A DNA stretch of 29,302 nucleotides from Haplosporangium gracile (GCA_015499985.1 JAAAUF010000362.1:1-29302), one strand, 5' to 3'. Shown: positions 12,801 through 22,516, counted from the first letter of the stretch. Program-made: numbers and translations. Notes: generated by a model not told the origin, from the sequence alone.

Positions 12801-14251
12801 CTCACGAGAGTCTTATCAGCGGCAAGCGATTGGATACCCTTCAAGAGTTGACTGCTTTGGATCTCTCGACCGCACCTATCAACCAGACTACGATCTCCGT
12901 CTTGGCCGCCTATGTTCCGTCTCATCCCGAACTCTTGACGCTCACATTGTCCCGTTGTAATCTGGGGTGGTCGAGCCTCGTCAGCATATTTGATGCTCTC
13001 TGTAAGGTTAACCAGACAACCAAATTCACGCTTGATGTCAGTCAGAATCCCCTGTTTGAGTCCAAGGAGTCCATTGAGAGCTGGATTCAGAGCCTGGAGC
13101 GATCGAGATCGTTCAACACCGGTGAGCCCTTTGGTATTCACATGCAAGGTCTCATTGTCCGTGATGCTGTCTTGAGACGTGTCCTGGAGGCCTTGGAGCA
13201 GACGACGTGCTTCAACGAGCTCAACGTCAATGGACTGTTGATTAAGCGCGAGAGTCAAGTGGCCGAGTTGGAAGGACTGGGCTACCAGGAAGCCTGCGCC
13301 AGGATTCGTCCAGAAGATGCTTCAGATGCCACCTGCCGCGCCCTTGGTCGCATGCTAGCAATGAACAAGACCTTAGTCATGTTGGATATCTCTGGCAAGG
13401 AGATTGAGCAGCAGAACCCTGATACTTCTACTACTGTTGGTTCGACAGGAGCGTCGGCGTCGGTTGGCAGCAGCAACAGCGGCGGTCGCAAGGGCAACTT
13501 GGCGGGCGGTCGGTCGATGGGTGGATTCGGCAGGCGAATCTCATTGGCCTTCCCTGCCTTGGCTGAGAATGACACCCTCAAGCTGTTGGTCATGGACTAC
13601 AACCGGTTTGGAGAGGATGGAATGGTGACCCTGGCACAGGCTCTCAGGTCTAACCGCAAACTCGGTGTGTTGTCTTGCGACGGCAACGATGCCTACACTC
13701 ACAAGGGTCTCAAGGCAGTCGAGAGTGCACTCCCACCGTTCGGTATGGCCCCTGCAACATCAGCACTCAGCATTCAGGGCGCGACGTCTGGACACTTGTC
13801 CAGGAGCATGACACTATCAGGTCCTGTCACCTACCGGGGAACCATCGAGGAAGCCCAGACTGCTGGTTACAACAGTACGCTCTCTTTTTGGGACTTTAAC
13901 CCTGCAGAAATACTCCTTCACCAGGACGTGATGTCGGTTGAGGTGGAGCGTCGGTTGGCAGAGTTTAACCGCATCGAGACGTTGCAGTCAACGGCTCGAG
14001 AGCAGGAAGCCAAGTTTGGACCTCGACCTGCTGGCGGTGTGGGTGAGCCCGGTGTTGCAGTGGGTGGTGCGGCGTTGTTGGCGGAGACCAAGAGACTGTA
14101 TCAGACTGCTGCTGTTGACAGGGCCGAGTATTCGGACTGCCACTATAGAATCCGTGGAGCGATCAAGGAGAACAACCGTAGGACCAAGGAGGTCTATAAG
14201 CGTGAGCTTGAGCAGGCCGAGCAGCAAAGACAGCAGGAAATGTCTTTGTAG
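6899..14251 (+). CDS. TIG-ankyrin factor (Spt23/Mga2-like) fused to an LRR region, 8 exons, 2001 aa
   Basis: Exons: 6899-7789, 8487-8623, 8764-9062, 9194-9312, 9410-10309, 10402-10596, 10692-10809, 10905-14251 (TAG); phases agree throughout. The ATG at 6899 follows a CT-rich leader and precedes a Gln-rich start (about 17-85). Residues about 370-545 resemble the Spt23/Mga2 DNA-binding region (RIEPIIYLKT, SCPACVMRM, CYCDHHNEQEGFVVRLQTF). A TIG domain spans about 662-754 (IYPLTPCEGTILGGTRVTIHG). Ankyrin repeats follow at about 783-910, including GHTMLHMAAQQGMTRLAKELI. Then come an acidic stretch, a basic NLS-like KRKAHR near 1057 and a possible PH-like segment (about 1090-1220). Some ten leucine-rich repeats run from about 1390 to 1840, and a charged coiled-coil-like tail ends in EQQRQQEMSL. 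Spt23/Mga2 are ER-anchored by a C-terminal membrane helix and switch on fatty-acid desaturase genes. No such helix is visible here, so this protein is probably soluble. Transcriptional regulation is likely; its target and signal are unknown. The PH-plus-LRR order recalls CARMIL proteins, but that is only a resemblance. Confidence 0.88.
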
Positions 14252-15241
14252 TTGTTCTTGTTTTTTTTTTTACCATTTACAATTGGCTTTGCGCAGTGTG
14301 TCCCTTTTTTGTTAAATTACTATTAAACTAAATGAATGGTTAGAAAAAAATCAGGCCAGCCAGGGACCTGGAGCGCGTTTGACTCAAGGCAACTACCAAT
14401 CCTGCCATACACCTTTCTAGCTCTTTGCAGTAGGGCGCAGCCCAGCGGTAGCCCTTAACCAGATCAAATAATTTTTATGACTAAAATGTGCACCGGATAA
14501 ATGGGACCTCTCTTGGCTGCACCAAATTTCCTTTTCCTACCCTCCCAACCATCGCTCGACTCGCTACAACGGCATCCTCGCAAGAGAAGAACAACGGCAC
14601 TCTAACAACAACAACAGCGACAACATAACAACACATTCACAAGCATCACAACAGCTCTACGCATTCACTTCTCAACCAAAGCGATTCAGTGATTCCCCAC
14701 AGACACCCATTCTTCCCCCCACTCTCCCAACCATCGCTCGACTCGCTACAACAACCGTCTCACAAGAGAATAACAGCGATACTCTCGTACCAACAGTCAC
14801 TTCACTCGTAATAACACTGCCACAAACGCACAACAACTCGACGCAATTGTAACAAGGTACTGTGCCTACACAATCAACCTCTCCCTCCCCACGCAGTGAA
14901 CAAAAGACAACAGCAAAGCAACTCTGGACAGCTAATCGCGACTTCCTATGCAACACACAAGAACTACCTTGCATTACAGAGACAATAAATACAGCAATCA
15001 AGGGGAAACAGTGCAAAGCTGCCATGGACAGCGATTGCAGCATGGGATCGATTGCGCATCAACTCGAGGTCAGGAACCAGTGAAACCCCGCAATGGCACG
15101 AAATACACGCGTCCACAAAAAAACAATCTCTTAGAGGACGAATTCAGGACATAAAACGCACGCTATCCTAAATAACTGTTGACTGACTCTAGTTTTCTCT
15201 TGCTTTTACTCGTAGTAATAGCACCAAACGCTCTACACACC
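14252..15241. other. Intergenic region with a duplicated segment
   Basis: This 990-bp gap follows the TIG-ankyrin-LRR stop. A T run and ATTAAA-like sequence near 14320 fit a 3' end. From about 14540 to 14850 the strand is rich in CAA/ACA and carries a direct repeat, annotated separately. A TGACTCA motif (a Gcn4/AP-1-type core) sits at 14380-14386. The rest up to the putative start at 15242 has only short, uninformative frames. If the SMEK copy ever had the usual N-terminal EVH1-like domain, it is not recognisable here. Confidence 0.5.
14542..14752. repeat. 29-bp direct repeat, extending imperfectly to about 62 bp
   Basis: Exactly the same 29 bases occur at 14542-14570 and 14724-14752, offset by 182 bp. 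Similarity continues downstream through CAAGAGAA and ACTCT-like blocks to about 62 bp. The surrounding DNA is CAA-rich. This looks like a local duplication in the leader or promoter region of the SMEK copy. Confidence 0.8.
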
Positions 15242-18200
15242 ATGTCCGCCTACAATACTCTCAAGAATAACCACGACTTGGCCTCGACTAAGTACGATTT
15301 TGAAGGTACTTTACATGCTTAAACGCAGTCACTATATGGGCGCAGTACTCGCAACGGACAACAAAACCCCGATTCAGGCACACAAAACTGAAAAACTTCA
15401 ATTCTTTACTTCTTAAACACGATAGATCAAGTCCCCGTTTGCCCAAACAACATTACCGAGGGCGAGATGAACTTCCAGCAGCAGCTAAATGATTGTGCCG
15501 ATATCAAGTATGAAAAATAAATTTGCTTTATGAATTACCAGGAACAAATGGGTAGCGTCGTTTAGGAAAATGCTAAGCTTGCTAACATATATCTACCTCT
15601 AGTCTTTTCAAATAAAATGGCCATTGACTACATCCCTAAAGTCTCGCATGGTATGGAGTATGGAGCTAAAAACAATACCATCGTTTACAATGATATGACT
15701 ATGTATATCTAAATTAGCCAACTTTATCTTTGTTCATCATCTTTCTAAAATAGACGACGGCCCCTCTATGATCATTTACATCGGCGACTACTACACAGGC
15801 GACGATAAGTTCTCTAGCAACGATAAGTCATCAGGTGGCGGCTCCTCATGCGTCGATGGCTGCTCGAGCGACGACGACGACGACGACATGGGTGAAGATG
15901 ACTCGATCTTGTCCGACCCAACCATAGCCAACATCATGGGTATCAAGGAATTTCTCGAGCCAATCTCAACGGCGGACAGAGAGGTGCAACAGAAGTTCAA
16001 CCAGTACATTGTTGAGGAGGTAAGTTCTCACCTGTTCATGCCAACTTAATGTTTTTTTTTGGCTTTACGTAGGTGATAGATGCACAAGCATGCGTTTGTC
16101 TTACTTTGTTTTCGTTTGTAGAAGTACATCATCAAGCTCGTTGCCTTGTTGTTAAGCTGCGAGAAGTCGAGAAGCCATTGTGCTTGACAACCCTTCGCTC
16201 CCTTATCCTGCATCTGAATAAGTCATCTTGAAAAAAATCATATCTCGTCGCTCTCATATCTTGCTGGGGAATGCTTAATAGCCGTAGAGGACTGACTATT
16301 TTTGTTTCTATCTTTCATTAATTTCTTCCACGTTTAGTGGATTGCTGCAGCTCGAATATCGTCAACGAGCTGCTGAAGAACAGCAACTTTGTCGGCTACC
16401 TTGGTATCCTGAAATGTAAGTACATATCTTATGCGATTATTTTACAAATATTACATTGGCTTATAAACATATTCAAGTATTACCAGAACCTAAACTCACA
16501 AACAGTACTTGCTTCCTCTGCTACTTTAGACGATCCGACTTTGAAGGAAGGAAAAGCTCAATACCGGCATATGTCCCATCGAGTGAACAAGTTCAAGGAG
16601 GTTGTTCCAATCGACGATCCACACACCACTAAGCTCATCAATCAGATAATCCGCCTCCAGTTTCCGAAGGATAACGTCCATTCTGACACTCTAGGAGATG
16701 CGGAGTCCCTGTTGACTGTCATGATCAAGGTCAAAATCCTCGAGCTCGTCCAAGATATTGTCTATGACCGCCAATTGGTGAAGGATCTCTCTGATGCCTT
16801 GAAGAACCGGTCGGAGCCAACACGTCGCCGAAATGATGTTTTGCTGATTGTGTGCCAGCTTTGTGTTATGGCTAAGAAGACAACCATCGACGTCTATAGG
16901 TAAGAACATGTTTCTAAAATATGTGTGATCGCGGAGGCGCACCAGAGTGCCTGGCATGGAAACTAACCATTCTCTTTTTTGTCTCCTTCCACTCAGTATG
17001 ATGCCATTCTTAGGAAACTCTGCCCTGCTGGTCTTTTCGACTTGCTCGAGTTTGCCTTTGTCACCTTTGACGCCCAAGTCAAGCAAGCAGGCATCGAAAT
17101 TATGCAGATGGCCATGAAGACTAGCCCCCGCCTGATTCTCACCCAAATCGTCGAGCAGGCCACTCGCAGAGACTCTAAGGTATTCCTTGATGCCTTTTTG
17201 AACCAAGTCATTTTGGAGCGCAATATTAACTCCTTGTCCCAGTTGGTTGATGCCATTCAAGCCTTGCTGGATGTCAACCCCGAGAAGTCAGCGAGGACCA
17301 CCTCGAATTCTTTTTTGCATGGAGGCAATGCAGCTGACAACGATTCGGACCGTTCTGATGCCAGCGCAGAGGCATTCTTAGACTTGTTTTACACGCAGTA
17401 CTTCGCCACTCTGGCCGAGCCATTGCTGGCGCTCACGAATGGTAAGTATTTGTGTTGAACCGAGTAGGCGCAAGGTTAACGATCTGAGCTAGAAAATTGA
17501 TGTCTCCTTGTCGCATTCTTTGTGAGCCTACTGACTTTCTTTTATGTCGACTAGACTCGACTTCTCTGGATCGACCTACATCCGCACTGCGCGAGAAAAT
17601 CTGCAAGATTATAATGTTCCTCATCCAACAACACCCTTCTCGCCTCAAGATTCTCCTTACCTCCAGCGGTCTTACAGAGAAGATTGCCATCCTCTTTAAA
17701 AACAACGCAAGGTATCTGCTTTTCGATAAGTCTACTGTCCTTTTGAAGTTGTTGAGTGTTTATAGGCGTCGCTCTGAAGAAAATGGTGTCTAACGTTGAC
17801 CTTTTGTTCCTAAACTTTTCAACTTTTAGCGGCGTTAAAATTCTTCAGGACCTACATGAATCTTGGCGACGATTACTTCATCCGCTTGCTGGTTAGAACC
17901 AGAGTGATCCACATCGTCATTGCTCTCCCCCAAAACAACAAGAGCAGCAGGAACGCCATAAACTCGGCTTGCCTGGAATTCTTTGAACATATTCGAAAGG
18001 TAACCATTACACTGTCTCTTTTTGGATTCTTCTTAGGCGCGCCTCATGAAGTATTGCTGAAAACTGTTGTCCTCAATTATTAACATATTCTTTACATGTC
18101 ATTCATTTATGAACTAAATAGAACAATATCAAGTTGATGGTCTTTCAGTGTGGCGCTATTCACAATGAAACGATGGAAGGCTTGAGCTAGATCTCTCTTT

Positions 18201-18912
18201 TCAAGCAGCTGTTGACCATGCACACGGGCAAAGGCAACAGCAGAGCGACATTACCCCCTCCTCAGACCGCGGTTGGTTCGGGACCTTCGGGCATTCTCCC
18301 TCACAACCTTCGCCCTCTCTTTAAGGACGCCCACAAACCCAAAGAGAGCGTGACCGGCGAACCTTCCTCCGGTCCTTCCAGCAGCAATCAAACCGGAGCC
18401 GGATCGGTCAAGTCGCTTTGTTGGAGCTTTTTGGCGACGATGACGATGCTTCGGACGCTGTAGGAATCGATCACTCTTAGTCGAACCAGCTACGCCGTAA
18501 GCTCTAAGAAACTGACTTCGAGGAGACCAGGAACCGCGATGGCATCACCGCCAGTGACTGCTCATCTGGAACATGGATCAAGCTTGACGACATCTCCAAT
18601 ACGCAATGGGGACCATTCGACCTCTCCAGTATATCTCTTCCTCCAACAAGCTTGTTCCCCGTAATGACGAGACCCGAGGCCAAGTATTCCGGCAAGCATC
18701 GACGCGAGTACAAGACCGAAGAGAATCTCAAAAATAAAGCAGCTCGGGCTCAGCGACGTGCCAAGTTTGATTCTGGTGTCTCATCAACCTCCAAGGCCGA
18801 CGCCGCCAATGCCTAGGACAATCATAACGACCGTAGCAGCAACAACATCAATAACTCTATCGCTAACAGTAACAACAGTAACATCAATAACAGATACAAC
18901 AGCAGATATTAG
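15242..18912 (+). pseudogene. Decayed PP4 regulatory subunit 3 (SMEK/Psy2) gene
   Basis: Conserved SMEK/Psy2 segments occur in order: EFLEPIS...KYIIKLVALLLSCEK, GYLGILKYDPTLKEGKAQYR, NKFKEVVPIDD, LCPAGLFDLLEFA, EAFLDLFYTQYFATLAEPLL, IMFLIQQHPSRLKILL and RTYMNLGDDYFIRLL. Intact SMEK proteins direct PP4 phosphatase to substrates in DNA repair and signalling. Exon-like pieces: 15242-15305, 15426-15507, 15603-15650, 15754-16019, 16122 to about 16215, 16351-16415, 16530-16899, 16997-17441, 17555 to about 17750, 17830-17999, 18122-18912. Lesions: in-frame TAA at 15613; frame change near 16166; no GT donor after the LNKS segment near 16225; splice 16899/16997 one base out of frame; TAG at 18188; frame change near 18418; TAG at 18478, TAA at 18505, TAG at 18814. 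The N-terminal EVH1-like domain is not recognisable. The last part (about 18508-18912) encodes a basic region and an Asn-rich tail I cannot assign. Many sequencing errors, or an intact gene spliced unusually, are less likely. Confidence 0.8.
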
Positions 18913-19250
18913 CGTCATCAAAGTCACTCAGCGATGTCCTAAAGCTCGGCCGCCCTCAGCACTATGTCGATCTTTTCCCATCTACCTTTTTCTGCATCTC
19001 AAAGCGACGTTATTCGTTGTTTTTACTTTATTTCTTCCTTTAATTTTTCCTTTATTTTTTTCTCCTTTATTTTTTCCTTAATTTTTTTTTGACATTTAAC
19101 CCCCGTGTCAACACTATGTATCACCGCGCGACACCGTCGTATCACGCATGTTTATACTTCGTCGTCGTCCATGCACAACACTTGTATAATTTAACTCTTT
19201 TTTTCATTTTTTCCCATTTGCTTATCCAGTTCTGACCTTTTCCTGGTCCA

Positions 19251-19293
19251 TTTTTTTTTTTTTTTTGGTCTTTTTTAAAAAAAAAAAAAAAAA
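19251..19293. repeat. T16...A17 homopolymer inverted pair
   Basis: Sixteen T lie at 19251-19266, followed by a short GGTC and T6 stretch and then seventeen A at 19277-19293. Such a run pair can fold into a long A-T hairpin. It is also prone to slippage and assembly error, so exact run lengths are unreliable. Confidence 0.7.
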
Positions 19294-19504
19294 GCAGTGA
19301 TGTGCACAAAAGCAGTTGTAGTCCGAAAGATGAAATCTGATAGCATGATCGGCAGGCGTTCTTTATTCTGTTGTGCTGGACATAATATCTGTATATATCG
19401 TCTCACACACCATTTCTCTAATCCGTACACTTGTACTGTGCAGCAATGCCATTTTTTCCTTTCTTTCTTCCAACTCATGGCCGGTTATAATATTTTTTTG
19501 AGTC

Positions 19505-19539
19505 TTTTTTTTTTTTTTTTCTTGAAAAAAAAAAAAAAA
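19505..19539. repeat. T16-CTTG-A15 homopolymer inverted pair
   Basis: Sixteen T at 19505-19520, the four bases CTTG and fifteen A at 19525-19539 form an almost perfect A-T hairpin with a four-base loop. It repeats the arrangement found about 250 bp upstream. Confidence 0.7.
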
Positions 19540-20506
19540 TTCCTAACAGTCCTCGTTTCTTAGTTCCTATTGCTGTAGAATGGCTAGAGTTCATCCGAAT
19601 TGAGAGCAAATAAATAAAATAATGAGAAGTCATTTTTTCCCAAACGTTGAATTCACCCCTCTTCCCTAGTCCTTTTGTTTTTTTCCTTCTTTGAACACCG
19701 CCGACCCGAATCGACGTCCGTAGAAAGAATTGATATGTTGTTCGCGTTGGAGCTTGTATAATAAAGGCACGGACGACACATTACATGGGGGAGGAGGTGA
19801 ACAAAACAATGACAAAAAGAGAGCCCTCCTCTCTTTGTCCACATTTTGTTTCTCGTGCCTTTCCTTTTGTCTACATTTGAATGCTGCTGGACAGATACTT
19901 GCAAACAAAAGTGGTTGGGATGGAAGGGGCGTCGTTAAAATGGTTGCTAAATGGTACAGAGGCAAAGATATTTCTTTTATTGGCGAACCGTGGAGCAATA
20001 ATCATGGCTAGCGTGGATTGTCGGAGGTATCGTCAACATCAACATCATCATTGTGGCTCTCGTTATTAAATGAAATGGCAAACTAGGCTAAAGGAGGGAT
20101 AGGCAGTTACAGTCAGCGAGCCAGGACCCAGTTCGTTTTGGTTCTTTTATCCAGACAGACTACGCCAACTACGAGTTTCTGGTATTTTTGTTTTTTACTT
20201 TCCCAACGTCTCAGGCACAAGGCACCGCTGTTGGGTGTCTGGCTGTCGTTGCATGAAGGGTACAGTACTTTCTTTTTTTACTTTTGTGCTTTCTCGATCC
20301 GCTTCCTTACTTGTTGTTGCTGTCGTTTGTTCTTGTTTCTTTTCTTTACTTTCTTTCCTTTTTTCTCTTCGTTGCCTCCATTAATACTTCTCCTTTCTTT
20401 ATTTCGGTATTTCCGCCCTGGCTCCCTTCCTCCTCTCCTTTTTTCTCCTTGTCGCCTCCTTATCCTCTTTCTCCTCTTTGCCTCTTGCTCAATCCCTTAG
20501 TTCGCA

Positions 20507-20513
20507 TATAAAT
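20507..20513 (+). promoter_or_regulatory. TATA-like element
   Basis: TATAAAT occurs about 160 bp before the fucosyltransferase-like start codon, inside otherwise pyrimidine-rich DNA. It is the clearest TATA-like motif in that leader. Function is inferred from sequence and position only. Confidence 0.4.
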
Positions 20514-20668
20514 AGTTCCTTTTTCTTCGCTGCTTGCCGCCACCTTTATTACTTCTCTTCTTCCTCCGGCACTATCTCTTCCACTCATCCAACTCAATCT
20601 TCACTTTTCAACACGTAACAAAGCACAACTCGACTTTCTTGAGACCATAAAAGCTAGAGGGTGTGATC

Positions 20669-22516
20669 ATGACGGCCAAGCAGGGTTCCCAGAGCAAGTC
20701 AGAACCACGGTCGAGAAATCGGACATTGTTTATCGGTTTGATATTCTTTGTGGTCCTCTTTGTCCTTGCGCTACAAGTCGAGTGGGTCCCATACCTCAAC
20801 ACCTATTCTTCAAAGGACGATACAGTTATCTTCGACAGCGCCAGTCGACACAACCGCACCATCAGTACTACCAACAATAATAACAACAACAACTACAGCA
20901 ACGACTTTAATAATAGCGAACGAACTACAGCAACAAATACGCATAACCCCTCCCATTATGACACAACAACGAGGCACGAGCCCCTGCAGCTGGAAGGAAA
21001 CAAAGAACACAACCCTTTCATCACAATGTTTCCACCAAGACCCCCCGCAGAGGGCGAACGGTTTCTGGCCTACCTCCCCCACAGTGGCTTCCACAACCAA
21101 CTCATTACCCTCGAGACTGCACTCCGACTGGCAGTGTCGCTCAACCGAACCTTACTTCTCCCACCACTGCACCTCAGTCACAAGAAGCAGGCTCTGGTCT
21201 GGAAGGAACCGCCCATCCTTTTGAAGCAGTGGTCAGACCGCAACCGGACAGGAGTCGACTATTGTCGAGCTATCGAGCCCGCAACATGGCCCCGCAAGAA
21301 TCGGAAACAACGGGAGGCGATGACAGAGCAAGAGCGACTGACCGAGCACCAATGCCGATTTTACCATCTCTGGACTACGACTCCGTGGACCTATTTTTAC
21401 GACATCCCCAAGATTCTGTCGGACGTTGTAGGCGTAGCTGGGGAGACGACGCCCATTCGTGTGTTCAGTCGGCCGGTGATCACGATGGAGTGGCTCAAGG
21501 ACAACCTTCAGGTGCAGGATCTACAGAAGGAGATGTATTTTTTCAATGAAACGAGTCGATACGAGTACCTGATTGTGGATGATTCCGAGACAGACTATGG
21601 TGTCAAGCCCGGCGACGAGAAGCCTCAAGAGGACGACCATTCAACACTCATTCCAGAGACCATGGCCACGGAGGGCAAGTTCTCAAAACGCCTCTTATTG
21701 ACAGATCTCCAACGACGTCCCGAAAAGATCCTCCATTTCAGTTCCTTGTTTGCGACAGACCGGTTCGAGGCACGATCACAGCGCCAACGGGATCTAAAAC
21801 GGTACCTTTCCAAGGGGATGGATCTCTGGAACCAGGCGATCCTGGATGCGACTCAGATGGCGGAGGATCAGATTGAAGTCTGGTCCAAGGAGACCAACAG
21901 ACTGGCGCCCGGGTTTTTGGGGGTTCATTTGCGGACGGAGGATGGGATCTTTGAGAAGGGTGCGCCGATGAATTTGCAGAGGATTATGGTTTGGCTTGGG
22001 GAGATGGTTAAGCAGGATCGGTCGCGTTATTCATCCAAGTTGCGGTTGCGGCGGCAAGCAGATCCAGGGCTAGTGCCAGTGCCGCAAGCACAACCAGCAG
22101 CAGAGGCAGCAGTTCAACCAGCACAGGCACCCGCATCTCCTATACCCACCACCAATGATGAGGCAATTCCAACATTCCTAGAGCGGTGTCAGTCGAGTCC
22201 TGCCGAGTCACCAATGATCTTCATGGCAACAGATGTGCACCAACCCCGCTCCGCACCTTTACTCAAAGAATTCCTCGACCAATTCCCGTGTACAATGTTC
22301 CTTTCCGATTTCCGAGAGTCGGATGCACTTCTGGAAAATATCCGGAACCCGGTGGACAATGTGTTGATGTGGCCGTATATGGTTGCGCTGATGGATGCCA
22401 ACTTGGCGGCCAAGGGACGGATCTTCCAGGGGACAGATCGGAGCACGTTTAGTGCGTATATTGTAAACCATCTTTGGCCCGAGTATCATCCTGAGGCCAT
22501 GGGCGAGTATAAGTAG
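20669..22516 (+). CDS. GDP-fucose O-fucosyltransferase-like type II membrane protein, 615 aa, intronless
   Basis: One exon runs from ATG at 20669 to TAG. After about 18 basic and polar residues comes a hydrophobic helix (about 19-37, LFIGLIFFVVLFVLALQ), typical of a Golgi or ER signal anchor. A Ser/Thr/Asn-rich stalk with a short Asn run (about 65-100) follows, and the catalytic-like domain starts near residue 130. Motifs of the O-fucosyltransferase superfamily include FLAYLPHSGFHNQLITLETA (sugar-nucleotide-binding start), GVHLRTEDG near residue 420, FMATDVHQPRSAPLLKEF and GTDRSTFSAYIVNHLWP at the end. The His-Leu-Arg block matches the GDP-fucose-binding Arg of that superfamily. The enzyme would add a sugar, probably fucose from GDP-fucose, to secreted or surface proteins in the lumen. 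A Pro/Ala/Gln-rich insert at about 460-500 splits the domain. Having no intron is unusual among these intron-rich neighbours. Donor and acceptor are not proven by sequence. Confidence 0.8.
   Translation: MTAKQGSQSKSEPRSRNRTLFIGLIFFVVLFVLALQVEWVPYLNTYSSKDDTVIFDSASRHNRTISTTNNNNNNNYSNDFNNSERTTATNTHNPSHYDTTTRHEPLQLEGNKEHNPFITMFPPRPPAEGERFLAYLPHSGFHNQLITLETALRLAVSLNRTLLLPPLHLSHKKQALVWKEPPILLKQWSDRNRTGVDYCRAIEPATWPRKNRKQREAMTEQERLTEHQCRFYHLWTTTPWTYFYDIPKILSDVVGVAGETTPIRVFSRPVITMEWLKDNLQVQDLQKEMYFFNETSRYEYLIVDDSETDYGVKPGDEKPQEDDHSTLIPETMATEGKFSKRLLLTDLQRRPEKILHFSSLFATDRFEARSQRQRDLKRYLSKGMDLWNQAILDATQMAEDQIEVWSKETNRLAPGFLGVHLRTEDGIFEKGAPMNLQRIMVWLGEMVKQDRSRYSSKLRLRRQADPGLVPVPQAQPAAEAAVQPAQAPASPIPTTNDEAIPTFLERCQSSPAESPMIFMATDVHQPRSAPLLKEFLDQFPCTMFLSDFRESDALLENIRNPVDNVLMWPYMVALMDANLAAKGRIFQGTDRSTFSAYIVNHLWPEYHPEAMGEYK

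Larger units (their letters stand above)
18913..20668. other. Low-complexity intergenic region and fucosyltransferase leader
   Basis: This 1.75-kb region has no frame resembling a known protein on either strand. It starts with T-rich DNA (19000-19090). It contains two T-run/A-run pairs, annotated separately, then unremarkable mixed sequence at about 19560-20250. From about 20270 to 20660 it is pyrimidine-rich leader sequence, with a TATA-like element at 20507. Most of it probably holds the end of the SMEK remnant and the promoter of the next gene. Confidence 0.5.

Noticed and set aside
12524..13258. 244-codon open frame on the - strand opposite the LRR exon
   Set aside because: It lies wholly opposite a well-supported exon and shows no recognisable domain; such frames are common opposite codon-biased coding sequence.
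18188..18912. Stop-codon reassignment (TAG/TAA read as Gln)
   Set aside because: Intact genes in the same window end normally with TAA, TAG or TGA at the family's expected length, so decay explains the SMEK stops better.
19640..20140. Short open frames on both strands in the spacer before the fucosyltransferase-like gene
   Set aside because: They are short and composition-driven, with no family motif or sensible splice pattern.
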